A DNA stretch of 64,000 nt from Nitrobacter sp051535215 (GCF_051535215.1 NZ_JBPPLY010000004.1:124001-188000); one strand, 5' to 3'. Numbered from the stretch's first letter, positions 1 to 9,651 are shown. Made by a program: numbers and translations. The notes: generated from the letters alone by a model not told the origin.

Positions 1-762
1 CGTCAGCGGCGTCTTCAGGTCGTGGGCTATGTTGTCGGAGACTTCCTTCAGCCCGTTCATCAGCGCTTCAATGCGTTCGAGCATCGCATTGAGGTTCTCC
101 GCGAGCCGGTCGAGTTCATCGCCTGAGCGGCCGACCGGAAGCCGTCCGCCGAGGTCGCCGGCCATGATGCGCTGGGTTGTTCCGGTCATCGCATCGATCC
201 GGTGCAGCACGCGGCGCGCCACGAAGATGCCGCCGCCAAGCCCGAGGATCACAACGATCAGCAGCGACCACTGCGCGGCGGAAGCCACGACACCGAAGAT
301 GCGATGACGCTCCTCGAGGTCACGGCCGATCAGCAGGCGGAATCCATTGGACAGCTCCGTCACATTGACCAATGCGAGATGATCGGTCTTGTCCTGCTCG
401 TCGAGCCGGCGGTACTCGGTCTCGCTCCAGCCGGTGGTCTCCATGACGCCAGGCTGAAGCGAGCCGACATTGCCGGCGACCGCCAGTCCGGCGGGGGTCG
501 TCACCAGGTAGAGATTGGAGCCCGGCCGCAATGCGCGATTCTCGATCGCGAAGACAAGGCCGCGCAAACCGCGCCGGTTGAAGACACCGGTGAGCAAGCC
601 GATTTCCTCGCCCACCGTCGCCGTGATCTGATCGGTGATCAGGCGGCGGGTATTCCAGGCGAAATATCCGAGGAGAGAAGCCGCAAACAGCGCGAACAGC
701 AGCAGATAGACCAGCGTCAGCCGAAACGCCGTGGTGCGGAACAGCTTACCGAACGCCGTCAC
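1..762 (-). CDS. Sensor histidine kinase, N-terminal 254 codons (cut by window edge)
   Basis: Translated by hand from a GTG start 5 bp after the upstream response-regulator stop. The visible part has an N-terminal membrane segment (about residues 10-30), a periplasmic sensor region, a second membrane segment near residues 165-185, a HAMP-like stretch ending in DELDRLAENLNAMLERIEAL, and then the phosphoacceptor motif IAHDLKTPLT exactly at the window edge. The DHp and ATPase parts lie outside. It should autophosphorylate on the H of that motif and pass phosphate to the regulator encoded just upstream, with which it forms an operon. The signal is unknown. Confidence 0.9.
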   Translation of the reverse strand, partial: MTAFGKLFRTTAFRLTLVYLLLFALFAASLLGYFAWNTRRLITDQITATVGEEIGLLTGVFNRRGLRGLVFAIENRALRPGSNLYLVTTPAGLAVAGNVGSLQPGVMETTGWSETEYRRLDEQDKTDHLALVNVTELSNGFRLLIGRDLEERHRIFGVVASAAQWSLLIVVILGLGGGIFVARRVLHRIDAMTGTTQRIMAGDLGGRLPVGRSGDELDRLAENLNAMLERIEALMNGLKEVSDNIAHDLKTPLT

Positions 763-767
763 CGGCG

Positions 768-1445
768 TTACCGTATGTCATCGCGGATCATGTAACCTGC
801 GCCGCGAATGGTATGAAGCAGCGGCCGCTCGAACCCCTTGTCGATCTTGGAGCGCAGCCGCGAAATATGCACGTCGATGACGTTGGTCTGCGGATCGAAG
901 TGATAATCCCAGACGTTCTCCAGCAGCATGGTCCGGGTCACGACTTGTCCCGCATGCTTCATGAGGTATTCGAGCAAGCGAAACTCGCGCGGCTGCAGCG
1001 TCAGTTCTTCCTCGCCCCGCGCGACACGATGCGACAGGCGGTCGAGTTCGAGATCGCCGACACGATAGACGGTCTCCTCGCGACCGCCCTGGCGACGCGA
1101 CAGGACTTCCACCCGCGCCAACAGTTCGGCGAATGAGTAGGGTTTCGGCAGATAGTCGTCACCCCCGGCGCGCAGACCCTTGATGCGATCATCGACCTGG
1201 CCGAGCGCGGAGAGGATGAGCACCGGTGTCCGGTTGCCCTTGTCGCGCAGGGAGCCGATCACGGAGAGACCGTCGCGTTTCGGCAACATGCGGTCGATCA
1301 CCAGCACGTCGTAGTCCCCGCCGTCGGCAAGCGAAAGTCCCTCCTCGCCGTCGCCGGCAAGCTCTGCGACGTGACCGACCTCGCGAAACGCCTTCACGAG
1401 ATAGTCCGCGGACTCGCGATCGTCTTCGATGATCAGCAGGCGCAT
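768..1445 (-). CDS. OmpR/PhoB-family response regulator
   Basis: An N-terminal receiver domain has the acidic pair EDD at residues 7-9, the phosphorylatable D51 in VLVIDRMLPK, and a conserved K in LPKPYSF. A C-terminal winged-helix DNA-binding domain ends HTIRGAGYMIRDD, typical of OmpR-type regulators. The frame stays open to an ATG at 1466, but the start MRLLIIEDD at 1445 fits the family best. It is followed after 5 bp by the partner kinase. The regulon is not visible from the sequence. Confidence 0.92.
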   Translation of the reverse strand: MRLLIIEDDRESADYLVKAFREVGHVAELAGDGEEGLSLADGGDYDVLVIDRMLPKRDGLSVIGSLRDKGNRTPVLILSALGQVDDRIKGLRAGGDDYLPKPYSFAELLARVEVLSRRQGGREETVYRVGDLELDRLSHRVARGEEELTLQPREFRLLEYLMKHAGQVVTRTMLLENVWDYHFDPQTNVIDVHISRLRSKIDKGFERPLLHTIRGAGYMIRDDIR

Positions 1446-1786
1446 CTGGTTGCTGGGGCTGCCCAAGATGTTGTCTTTCCATCACCATGGCGCGCCCCTC
1501 GCCCGCGCGCAAGGCGGCGAGATACGCCCCGCAATCCGGGAAAAAGTGGGCGGTGGAGCTTGGGGCAACTCCACCGCCCTAGTCCTTCCGACGAAGGGGG
1601 GCTGTTTCCATCGGAAGGTGGCTCAAGGGGACGGGCTTTTGGCCCGCCCCCCGGAAAGTGCCGTCAGCGGGGGCGACTAATGCCGGCGACGCTTCCCATC
1701 TCTTGTCCTCTTTCTTGCGAGGTTCAATTCTTGCAAGGTTCACGCATGTCTTCGATCCGGCGCAGCCTTGGGGTCGGGCTCACGCC
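1446..1786. other. Intergenic region with two hairpins
   Basis: This gap of about 340 bp lies between degP and the downstream response regulator. It holds the degP terminator (separate entry) and a second inverted repeat, CCTTCCGA at 1583-1590 with TCGGAAGG at 1611-1618. The regulator promoter should lie in the part nearest 1446, but no confident -35/-10 pair was seen. No convincing ORF. Confidence 0.6.
1541..1579 (-). terminator. Rho-independent terminator of degP
   Basis: Read on the minus strand, a perfect 11-bp stem (GGGCGGTGGAG with CTCCACCGCCC; 1569-1579 and 1548-1558, 10-nt loop) is followed by AC and five T residues at 1541-1545. It lies about 200 bp beyond the degP stop and before the next operon. 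Confidence 0.8.
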
Positions 1787-3361
1787 CTAGCCCTTCGCGA
1801 TCGGAACCGCCACGAAACGCGCCGTGTCGCCCGAGCGAACCCGCATCAGAACACTGTTCTTTTTGTCCGTGCGCGCCGCCTTGATCGCATCGCGCACGTC
1901 GGCCGAACTGGAGACGCTCTTTCCTCCAACCTCGAGGATCACATCACCTTCCTTGAAGCCACGATCGGCAGCCGCGCTCTTCGGATCGACATCGACGACG
2001 ACGACGCCAGAGGTGCCAGCGCCCGCAACCGACGCTGCCGGAGCGACCGTCATGCCGAGCCTGGGAACGTCGCTGCCGTGCAGCGATCCGTGACCCTCGT
2101 CGTTCAGATCGGCTTTCGCTTCAACGGTATTGGGAAGGGTACCGAGCGTCAGGTTGACGACCTTGTCCGTACCGTTGTGCAGGACGTTCAGCTTGATCGA
2201 CGTCCCCGGCGCCAGCCCGCCGATGGTCCGGGCCAGTTCGCGCGCATCCTTGACGGTTGCGCCGTTGACCGCCGTGATCACGTCGCCGGACCGGATGCCG
2301 GCCTTCGCCGCCGGACTGTCGGCCTGCGGCTCAGCCACCAGTGCGCCCTCGGCTTTCTTGAGGCCGAGACTGTCGGCGATGTCCGCGGTCACCGGCTGGA
2401 TCTGGACACCGATCCATCCGCGGCTCACCGAGCCCTTGTCCTTGAGCTGCGCGACGACGTTCTTGACCGTATTGGCCGGAATCGAAAACGCGATCCCGAC
2501 GCTGCCGCCGGACGGCGAATAGATCGCGGTGTTCACCCCGATCACGTCACCCTTCATGTTGAACGCCGGACCACCGGAGTTACCCTTGTTCACGGGCGCG
2601 TCGATCTGGATGAAATCGTCATAGGGACCATTGCCGATGTCGCGGCCGCTGGCCGACACGATGCCCGCCGTCACGGTGCCGCCGAGGCCGAACGGATTGC
2701 CGACCGCGAGCACCCAGTCGCCGATCCGCGCCTTGTCATCCGACAGCTTCGCGAACGGGAAATTCGAACCGCCCTCGACCTTGATCAGGGCAACGTCGGT
2801 GCGAGGGTCGGTGCCGATCACCTTGGCAGTGTAGGTCTTGCCGTCGTCGGTCGTGACTTCGACCTTGTCGGCGCCGTCCACGACGTGGTTGTTGGTCACG
2901 GCATAGCCGTCGGCCGAGATGAAAAAGCCGGAGCCCTGGCCGGTCACGACGCCATGACCATGCCGACCGCGCAAGCCCGGCGGCAGGCCGTCCGGTCCGC
3001 CGAAGCGGCGAAAGAACCGTTCCATCGGCGAACCAGGCCGGAACGGCGAATCGAGATCCTCGTCGCCGCTGGCAACCTTGTCCTTCATGCGAACCTTCAC
3101 CGAAATCACCGACGGCTTCACCCGCTCCACGATGTCGGCAAAGCCGATCGGCTGGGCCACCTTGCTCACGTCATTGTTGACCTGCGCATAGGCGGGACTG
3201 GTGAAGAGATCACCTTTGTTCGCCGGCGGACTGAATCCGTAGGCGGCCAGACCCAGGCCGGCGCCAACGGACGCCAGCAGCGCGACCTTGCGCGCGGCGG
3301 CCCCAAAGCGGCGGGCGGGCTTGAACGGAGAAGGCGGCGTGTGGTCGGGCCTGGCGGTCAT
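1787..3361 (-). CDS. degP: DegP/HtrA-family periplasmic serine protease (Do-like)
   Basis: 524 residues from the start MTARPDHTPP at 3361; the 15 residues in the open frame upstream look non-coding. A hydrophobic segment at residues 25-43 should act as signal peptide or anchor. The trypsin-like domain carries the triad H159 (TNNHVV), D189 (RTDVAL) and S262 (GNSGGP). Two PDZ domains follow (about residues 290-385 and 420-515), the usual DegP length and order. Known role of the family: protease and chaperone for misfolded envelope proteins. It lies downstream of the cytochrome c maturation genes on the same strand but about 250 bp away, so it may have its own promoter, and it ends in a strong terminator. 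Confidence 0.96.
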   Translation of the reverse strand: MTARPDHTPPSPFKPARRFGAAARKVALLASVGAGLGLAAYGFSPPANKGDLFTSPAYAQVNNDVSKVAQPIGFADIVERVKPSVISVKVRMKDKVASGDEDLDSPFRPGSPMERFFRRFGGPDGLPPGLRGRHGHGVVTGQGSGFFISADGYAVTNNHVVDGADKVEVTTDDGKTYTAKVIGTDPRTDVALIKVEGGSNFPFAKLSDDKARIGDWVLAVGNPFGLGGTVTAGIVSASGRDIGNGPYDDFIQIDAPVNKGNSGGPAFNMKGDVIGVNTAIYSPSGGSVGIAFSIPANTVKNVVAQLKDKGSVSRGWIGVQIQPVTADIADSLGLKKAEGALVAEPQADSPAAKAGIRSGDVITAVNGATVKDARELARTIGGLAPGTSIKLNVLHNGTDKVVNLTLGTLPNTVEAKADLNDEGHGSLHGSDVPRLGMTVAPAASVAGAGTSGVVVVDVDPKSAAADRGFKEGDVILEVGGKSVSSSADVRDAIKAARTDKKNSVLMRVRSGDTARFVAVPIAKG

Positions 3362-3609
3362 GCGGGGTCTCCAGAAGCAGATTGATATGGTGCCGAAGGC
3401 AAACACTTCATGCCCTGAAGATGGGGATTTGCGCCTTACAGCGCGCTGGCCGGGAAATTAATGTTTGGTAACAATGGCAAACGCCTCGTGCGGCTGTTTG
3501 GCGCACGCATCACGTTTTTGAGCGAAGGCCACCGCTTCGCGGTGAAGCGGCAAACTGGGAAGCCGGTCGCACTCGTAAAAGGACGGTTCGCTGAAAACGA
3601 TGCGACCAG
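3362..3609. other. Intergenic region upstream of degP
   Basis: 248 bp between the ccmH stop and degP start; it should hold the degP promoter. At 3505-3560 the sequence CGTTTTTGAGCGAAGG followed by a short GCTTCGCGG/GTGAAGCG palindrome resembles a degenerate copy of the dispersed repeat seen at 28147 and 56064. No ORF is supported. Confidence 0.4.
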
Positions 3610-4164
3610 TCAGACCGGTTCACCTCTGGAAGGTTCCGTGGCCATCAGCTTCGCGAGCCGCGCCTCTTCTTCCTCGCTCAGTCGCGGCGGCGCATCCGCG
3701 GCCGCCTGCATAGCCTTCGAACGCCGCCGGCTATATCCCCAGAGAGCGAGTCCGCCGCCCAGCAGAACCAGCGGGGTCAGCAGCCAGAGGGGCAACGTGC
3801 TCTTCTCGAAGGGCGGCTTCAGCAGCACGAAGTCACCGTAACGGGCGACCAGAAAGTCCAGCACCTGTTGGTCAGTGTCGCCCTTTGCGATGCGCTCACG
3901 CACCAGCAGACGAAGGTCGCGCGCCAGCGGTGCCGAGGAGTCGTCGATCGACTGGTTCTGGCACACCATGCAGCGCAATTCGCGCGACAGGTCGCGCGCG
4001 CGCGCCTCCTGGGCGGGATTGGACATGATCTCATCGGGCTGCACCGCACGGGCGGGAGACGCCATTGTGAGCGCGAGGAGAAGAAGAATGCCAATTATGC
4101 GCGCGAACTTTCCACCCGCACTGAGGCGTCCCCGCGAAAGCGGAGACGGCGACATTCCTTGCAT
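3610..4164 (-). CDS. ccmH: Cytochrome c maturation protein CcmH (CycL)
   Basis: About 184 residues. It has a signal or anchor segment (IIGILLLLALTMASPARA), then the thiol-redox motif LRCMVCQNQSI with the CxxC used to reduce apocytochrome c cysteines, and a C-terminal membrane helix (LPLWLLTPLVLLGGGLALWGY). Last gene of the ccmI-E-F-H operon (cycHJKL in rhizobial naming), 16 bp after ccmF. Start uncertain: ATGs at 4164 and 4155 are both possible; 4164 has a GAGG-type site very close upstream. Acts in the periplasm with CcmF and CcmI in heme ligation. Confidence 0.94.
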   Translation of the reverse strand: MQGMSPSPLSRGRLSAGGKFARIIGILLLLALTMASPARAVQPDEIMSNPAQEARARDLSRELRCMVCQNQSIDDSSAPLARDLRLLVRERIAKGDTDQQVLDFLVARYGDFVLLKPPFEKSTLPLWLLTPLVLLGGGLALWGYSRRRSKAMQAAADAPPRLSEEEEARLAKLMATEPSRGEPV

Positions 4165-4180
4165 CACCTCGTACACAGCC

Positions 4181-6163
4181 CTACTCCGCGGGCTGAAGGG
4201 CGCGGAGAGCCTTCGCCGGTTTCGGCGCGCCAACCCGCAGGCGACGGTCGGACAGCGACAGCACGCCGCCGAAGGCCATCAGAACCGGCCCCAACCAGAT
4301 CAGCAGCACCATCGGCTTGTGATAGATGCGCACCGCGATCGAGCCATCGGCGGCGGTATCTCCCAACGAAATGTAGAGCTGGCTTACGCCTCGCGTCAGC
4401 AGAGCTGCTTCCGTGGTCGACGCCGCGCGCGTTGTGAAGTTGCGCTTCGAGGGCGTCATCACCGCGATCGGCTCGCCGCCTTTGCTCACGGTGAAGCGCG
4501 CAGTCTGTTCGCGATAATTGGACTGCTGCCGCTGCGACGTTCCCTCGAAGGTCAGGCTGTAGCCGCCGACCTGCGCCACGTCGTTCGGCTTCATCGACGC
4601 GATGAATTCGGTGTTCCAGGTGGTTTCGCAGACGATGCCGATCAGCGCCACGCCGAGGCCGGCGTGAGCGAAGACGGTGCCCCAGGCCGAGCGCGGCAGG
4701 CCCTTGGCGCGGCGAAACGATACCGGCAACGATGCACGAAACAGGTTGATGCGCTCGGCGAGATCGCAGAGCGCGCCAAGAATCACGAACACCGCCAGTC
4801 CGATCGCGAGCGGCGCGAAGGTGCTGCCGCCGCGCGTCCATGCCCACAGCACGGCCACCGCGATCACGCTGCCGATTCCGGCCGCCATCAAGCGTTGCGA
4901 GGCGCCGGCCAGATCACCGCGCTTCCACGCCAGCAATGGGCCGAACGGTACCGCGATCAATAGCGGCACGAACAAGGGAGCGAATGTCAGATTGAAGAAC
5001 GGCGCACCGACCGAGATCCTGTTGCCGGTGATGACCTCGAGCGCCAGCGGATACAGCGTGCCGACGAAGACGGTGGCGCAGGCCGTGGTCAGGAACAGGT
5101 TGTTGAGCACGAGCGCGCCCTCGCGCGAGATCGGCGCGAACAGCCCGCCCTGCTTCAAAGCGGAGGCGCGCCAGATATACAGGGACAGGCTACCGCCGAT
5201 GAAGGTGCACAGGATCAGGAGGATGAAGACGCCGCGCGTCGGATCGGTGGCGAAGGCATGGACCGACGTCAGCACGCCGGATCGCACCAGGAAGGTGCCG
5301 AGCAGCGACAGCGAGAAGGTCAGGATCGCGAGCAGGATGGTCCACACCCTGAGCGCGTTGCGCTTTTCCATCACAACGGAAGAATGCAGCAGCGCCGTTC
5401 CGGCCAGCCACGGCATCAGCGATGCGTTCTCGACCGGATCCCAGAACCACCAGCCGCCCCAGCCGAGTTCGTAATAGGCCCAGTACGACCCCATCGCGAT
5501 TCCGAGCGTCAGGAAGATCCACGCCATCAGCGTCCATGGCCGCACCCAGCGCGCCCAGGCGGCATCGATGCGGCCTTCGATCAGCGCGGCGACGGCGAAG
5601 GAGAACGAGATCGAGAATCCGACATAGCCGAGATACAGCATCGGCGGATGCACCGCGAGCCCGATATCCTGCAGCACCGGATTGAGATCGCGGCCTTCCA
5701 GCGGCGGATTGGCGATCCGCATGAACGGATTGGATGTCAGCAGGATGAACAGATAGAAGGCGGTCGCGACCCAGGCCTGCACCGCCAGCACATGCGCGCG
5801 CAGCGACAGCGGGAGGTTATTGCCGAACGCGGCGACCAGTCCCCCGAACAGCGCGAGGATCGTCACCCACAGCAGCATGGAGCCTTCGTGATTGCCCCAG
5901 ACGCCGGTGATCTTGTAGATCATCGGCTTCAGCGAATGGGAATTCTGGAACACGTTGACGACCGAGAAGTCGGACATGACGTGCAGCGACACCAGCGCGA
6001 GGAAGGATGCGCCGACGAACACCAGTTGCGCCAGCGCGGTCGAGCGCGCGACGTTCATCAGCGCTCCGTCGTGCAGTCGCGCGCCGATGATTGGAATGGT
6101 GGACTGGATCAGCGCAAGACCAAGCGCCAGCACCAGCGCATAATGCCCAGCCTCGGCGATCAT
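4181..6163 (-). CDS. ccmF: Cytochrome c heme-lyase subunit CcmF (CycK)
   Basis: 660 residues with many membrane segments. The periplasmic tryptophan-rich WWD-type motif GWGGWWFWDPVENASLMPW, diagnostic of CcmF/CcsA heme-handling proteins, is present, with the usual conserved histidines around it. Length matches the family (about 640-660). It receives heme from holo-CcmE and, with CcmH and CcmI, joins it to apocytochrome c. Its start overlaps the ccmE stop by 4 bp, showing translational coupling. Confidence 0.97.
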   Translation of the reverse strand: MIAEAGHYALVLALGLALIQSTIPIIGARLHDGALMNVARSTALAQLVFVGASFLALVSLHVMSDFSVVNVFQNSHSLKPMIYKITGVWGNHEGSMLLWVTILALFGGLVAAFGNNLPLSLRAHVLAVQAWVATAFYLFILLTSNPFMRIANPPLEGRDLNPVLQDIGLAVHPPMLYLGYVGFSISFSFAVAALIEGRIDAAWARWVRPWTLMAWIFLTLGIAMGSYWAYYELGWGGWWFWDPVENASLMPWLAGTALLHSSVVMEKRNALRVWTILLAILTFSLSLLGTFLVRSGVLTSVHAFATDPTRGVFILLILCTFIGGSLSLYIWRASALKQGGLFAPISREGALVLNNLFLTTACATVFVGTLYPLALEVITGNRISVGAPFFNLTFAPLFVPLLIAVPFGPLLAWKRGDLAGASQRLMAAGIGSVIAVAVLWAWTRGGSTFAPLAIGLAVFVILGALCDLAERINLFRASLPVSFRRAKGLPRSAWGTVFAHAGLGVALIGIVCETTWNTEFIASMKPNDVAQVGGYSLTFEGTSQRQQSNYREQTARFTVSKGGEPIAVMTPSKRNFTTRAASTTEAALLTRGVSQLYISLGDTAADGSIAVRIYHKPMVLLIWLGPVLMAFGGVLSLSDRRLRVGAPKPAKALRALQPAE

Positions 6164-6657
6164 TGCGAAACCCCCTGTTTGCCGGAGGCCTGCTCACCCG
6201 GCTTGCCCGACGCCTGCTCGCCGTAGTCGTCTTTCCAGTGGCCCTGCTTCTTCAGGGCGTCCGCGACCTCCTTCGGCATGTAGGTCTCGTCGTGCTTTGC
6301 CAGCACGGTGTCGGCGCGGAATACACCCGAACTGTCGAGCGCGCCCTCGGCGACCACGCCCTGCCCCTCGCGGAACAGATCGGGAAGGATGCCCTTGTAG
6401 GCAACCGGAAGCGTCGCGCTGCCGTCGGATACCTTGAACGTGACCGCGAGATTGTCGCCGCGGACCAGCGAGCCCGTCTCCACCAGCCCGCCCAGCCGGA
6501 AGCGCTGACCGGGCTTGATATGGTGTTCCTCGACCATCACCGGCGTCGAGAAGAACACGATGGAGTCGCGCAGCGCATTCAGCACCAGCGCCGCCGCGAT
6601 TCCGAGCACCACGAGGGCTCCGCCGATCATCGTCAACCGCCGCTGCTTGCGAGTCAT
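6160..6657 (-). CDS. ccmE: Heme chaperone CcmE (CycJ)
   Basis: 165 residues: an N-terminal membrane anchor (about residues 9-29), a beta-barrel periplasmic domain, and the heme-binding motif LAKHDETYMP with H122, the residue that binds heme covalently, and Y126. The C-terminal tail carries a near-perfect tandem duplication (GEQASGKP then GEQASGKQ) visible in both DNA and protein; this tail is flexible in the family. Overlaps ccmF by 4 bp and follows ccmI by 34 bp. Confidence 0.96.
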   Translation of the reverse strand: MTRKQRRLTMIGGALVVLGIAAALVLNALRDSIVFFSTPVMVEEHHIKPGQRFRLGGLVETGSLVRGDNLAVTFKVSDGSATLPVAYKGILPDLFREGQGVVAEGALDSSGVFRADTVLAKHDETYMPKEVADALKKQGHWKDDYGEQASGKPGEQASGKQGVSQ

Positions 6658-6691
6658 GCTGTTTCACCTGCGCGGAAAGCGAACATCTTGG

Positions 6692-7798
6692 TCATCCGTC
6701 TATCCCGAGCGCCTTGAGCCCTTCGTTGAGCTGGCGCAAACCTGCTTCATTCCGTTCGAGCGCGCGGCGAGCGTCGTCGCGCACGACGCGCGACTTCTCC
6801 GGCTCCTTGAGCACCATATAGGCGCGAGCCAGACGCAGCCATCCCTCGACGTCGTTGCCGTCCTGCTTCAGGCGCGCGGCAAGCCGATCGACCATTTTGT
6901 GGATCATCGCGGAACGATCCGCATCGTTCATGTCGCTCGCCGCGGCCACCGCTTCTTCCGTCGGACGCGGCGCACCGTCGCCGACCTGCGCCAGCGCCTC
7001 CTTCACCGCGACGCGCCATTGCGCATCCGCAGGCGCATCGACCAAGAGAGCCTTCCATATCGTGACGGCGTCGGCGGTCCGGCCGTCCTGCTCCGCCGCC
7101 ATTCCGAGGAAAAACCGCGCCTTTGCATCCTTGGGATCGAGCGCGACCGCGCGCTCGAACTCGCTTTTCGCATCAGCGGTGACGATGCCGTTGGCGGCCC
7201 CTGCGATCGCCGCGCCGAGATCGGCGTGGAGCTGCGCCGTCTCACCGGTATAGGCGATCACATTGCGATAGGCGCGCGCAGCGTCGTCGAAGCGACCCAG
7301 TTTTGCGAGCACCGGCGCCAGCACGGTCCAGCCGCGACCATCGGTGGGATGCTTTTCCAGATGCGATTCGACCTGCGCCACCAGGTTCTCGAGCGATTGC
7401 GATGCGTCGGCTGATTGAACGCGCTCGGCAAGCGGAAAATCTGGCAGTCGCGGCGATCCGAGCGGAAGATAGATCGCGAGCGCCAGCAGCGGTATGCCGG
7501 CCAGCGCTCCGACCGCAACCAGACGCCGCGGCCAGAGCCTGGAGGCCTGCGGCTGATCATCTTCTTCGGCGTCGACGGCCTCCAGGAGTCGTCGGCCGAT
7601 CTCGACCCGAGCCGCAGCAGCCTCCGGCGCGCCGATCAGGCCGGCAGCGGCATCACGCCCGACTTCCGCAAGTTGATCCCGGTAGACGGTGGTCTCGCTG
7701 CCGCCTGACGTCTGCGACCTCGCCGAACGACCAAGCGGCCACAGCACCGCAAAGACCGCCCCGGCGGTCATCAGCGCGAACACAAACCACAGCGTCAT
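6692..7798 (-). CDS. ccmI: Cytochrome c maturation protein CcmI (CycH)
   Basis: 368 residues from MTLWFVFALM at 7798; the open frame reaches 7897 but the first 33 codons show no family features. It has two membrane helices (residues 1-20 and around 95-115) separated by a cytoplasmic loop, and a C-terminal periplasmic TPR domain (AYRNVIAYTG, AKARFFLGMAAEQDGR). CcmI holds apocytochrome c for the CcmF/H lyase. First gene of the ccm operon. The 173 bp upstream contain an AATTG-rich stretch (7877-7902) but no clear promoter was called. Confidence 0.93.
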   Translation of the reverse strand: MTLWFVFALMTAGAVFAVLWPLGRSARSQTSGGSETTVYRDQLAEVGRDAAAGLIGAPEAAAARVEIGRRLLEAVDAEEDDQPQASRLWPRRLVAVGALAGIPLLALAIYLPLGSPRLPDFPLAERVQSADASQSLENLVAQVESHLEKHPTDGRGWTVLAPVLAKLGRFDDAARAYRNVIAYTGETAQLHADLGAAIAGAANGIVTADAKSEFERAVALDPKDAKARFFLGMAAEQDGRTADAVTIWKALLVDAPADAQWRVAVKEALAQVGDGAPRPTEEAVAAASDMNDADRSAMIHKMVDRLAARLKQDGNDVEGWLRLARAYMVLKEPEKSRVVRDDARRALERNEAGLRQLNEGLKALGIDG

Positions 7799-7971
7799 CT
7801 CATCAGCATTCCGATGGCCCGGCGCAGGAAACGGCCGGTCCGATGGCCGGGTTACATCACGACTGGACAGGGGACGCAATTGACAATTGCGGCACAATTG
7901 GCAGCAGACCCCTGCAACCCTCTGATTCTAGGGCGCGATCGGCAAAAGCTGCGTCACGCGCCTTGACGGGA

Positions 7972-9357
7972 CTAGCCGGCCCGCGACGACTTGGGTTCCG
8001 CCGCCAATGCGTTCTCGGCCGCCCGGCTCATCAGCGATGAATAATCATGGCCGAACAGAACCTCGCAGAAGCGAATCGTCGCCTTGACCTGCTGCTGCCG
8101 GAATGGGCGGGCGCGCTCATCGCCATTGCGGAGCGATTCCACCAGCGTTTGGGCGGCCCGCTCGACATATTGCTGCAAATCCGAATAGGTGCGCATCGTG
8201 ACTTCATTGATGGCGAGTTCGCTGGCGTAGGTCCGACACACCGCGACGAAATCGATCAGTGCGGCGGTTTCCTCGACCTCTGTCGGGTCGATCCGCGCGC
8301 CGGGCGGAATATCCTTATCGGGCCGCTGGCGGAGCAGACGCCGCACCCGGCCGGGGACGTCGTCGATTTCCGATTGCAGACCGTTGGAAATACCGACCCT
8401 GAGCGCTGCGAGTTGGCGGCCCCAGTTTGAATCGTTGCGGATGTCGAGTTCGGTCCGCATGCCCCGAATGCCGTCATGCACAGTCTTCAGATGCTCGGAC
8501 ACGTTTTCGAAACGCCCCCGCCGGATATCGTCATGCAGTTCGGCCGCTGTCCGCGACAAATCCTCGAGCACCAGCGTGACCGCCGCCCCATAGGGCGTCG
8601 CCGCCACCCGGAATTCGTCGTCCGCGCCGGCGAACTTGATCGCCAGGCGGATGACCTGCCACGATGCGGAAAGCCGCTGCATCACCAGGGACAGCGCGAA
8701 CGGTGCGGCAAGCGGAGTCAGCAGGGAAGGAACATTGAGCGCGGGCATCAGAAGGGCAATCTGGGAATCTCCGAAGGCCCGCATGAAACTCGGCAACCGG
8801 ATAATGAGAGTGTCGAGGGCCTCGCGGGCGTTCAGAACCGCTCCGATGGAAGCGAAATCTTCAGCAACGCTGGGGGCGCCGATGCGGCCGAGCGTCCGCT
8901 GACGGTCGTTGCCATCGACAACCCGCTGGATGGCGGCTGCGGCGGCTGTCTGCAAGGTCCACGCTGCGGCTTCGATATCGGACGCCGATGCGGTTTCGGC
9001 TGCGAGCGCGGCCTCGAACGCTCGCACGGCGTCCGGCGCGCCGTCCCGCGCGAGCCATTGCCAGACCGGCATGAGCGATGTGCGCCGGATCTGACCGGGG
9101 CGCGGCACAGAGTCCCCCTCGATGAGAAACGGCTCGAGCGGCCGAAACAGAAGTCGGGCCGGATCCTCTCGCCGCGGCTGTACGCTGTCAGCCGACCCGC
9201 GGGCGATCCTGCGAAGTTCATTGAGCACGAAGCTGGCGACTGCGGCATCTTCATCGCGCTCGACGGCACGCTCGAACTCCCGCATCAGCAACGCCTGCGA
9301 CTTCGCCGGGAGCTGTGCGAGATAATTCCTCAGCCGTTCGATCGAGGCCTGGTCCAT
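7972..9357 (-). CDS. Conserved hypothetical protein, mostly alpha-helical
   Basis: 461 residues starting at MDQASIERLRNYLAQLP; the open frame extends to 9411 but the extra 18 codons are low quality. Family not recognised. The sequence is rich in Ala, Arg, Leu and Glu and reads as a helical cytoplasmic protein without signal peptide. Stretches such as LPAKSQALLMREFERAVERD near the N-terminus and a basic segment around RRLLRQRPDKDIPP stand out. It sits alone upstream of ccmI with 170 bp between. Codon use looks native. No function is claimed. Confidence 0.75.
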   Translation of the reverse strand: MDQASIERLRNYLAQLPAKSQALLMREFERAVERDEDAAVASFVLNELRRIARGSADSVQPRREDPARLLFRPLEPFLIEGDSVPRPGQIRRTSLMPVWQWLARDGAPDAVRAFEAALAAETASASDIEAAAWTLQTAAAAAIQRVVDGNDRQRTLGRIGAPSVAEDFASIGAVLNAREALDTLIIRLPSFMRAFGDSQIALLMPALNVPSLLTPLAAPFALSLVMQRLSASWQVIRLAIKFAGADDEFRVAATPYGAAVTLVLEDLSRTAAELHDDIRRGRFENVSEHLKTVHDGIRGMRTELDIRNDSNWGRQLAALRVGISNGLQSEIDDVPGRVRRLLRQRPDKDIPPGARIDPTEVEETAALIDFVAVCRTYASELAINEVTMRTYSDLQQYVERAAQTLVESLRNGDERARPFRQQQVKATIRFCEVLFGHDYSSLMSRAAENALAAEPKSSRAG

Positions 9358-9440
9358 GCCTGTAAATCTTGACGCGAACGATCGCGCGGGCGCCGGATGG
9401 GCCCGTGGCATGTCATAGCAGGAGCGGTATTAAGGATGCG

Positions 9441-9540
9441 TTGAGGAAGGCCGGAGCGTCTTTTGAGCGAATTGAGCGAATAATAATGTCCTCGGACTTG
9501 ACCCGAACACGGATACCGCTTTTCGCAAGGAAGACCCATC
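9441..9540 (+). repeat. Dispersed palindromic repeat, family R, degenerate copy
   Basis: Contains GTCCTCGGACTTGACCCGA followed by a GGATACCGCTTTTCGC stretch, matching the core of better copies at 28147-28275 and 56064-56192. It fills much of the 294-bp gap between the helical protein and the lipoprotein gene. The rest of that gap shows no ORF. Confidence 0.55.
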
Positions 9541-9651
9541 GAACCAAACAGAAAGCTTCGCTTCTGCCGTCACGGGTCACACCCACATCTCGGAAAGAGC
9601 GTGCTCCAACAAAAAGATAGGCACGGCTTTTAATACGGCCTCGCAGCCGGA

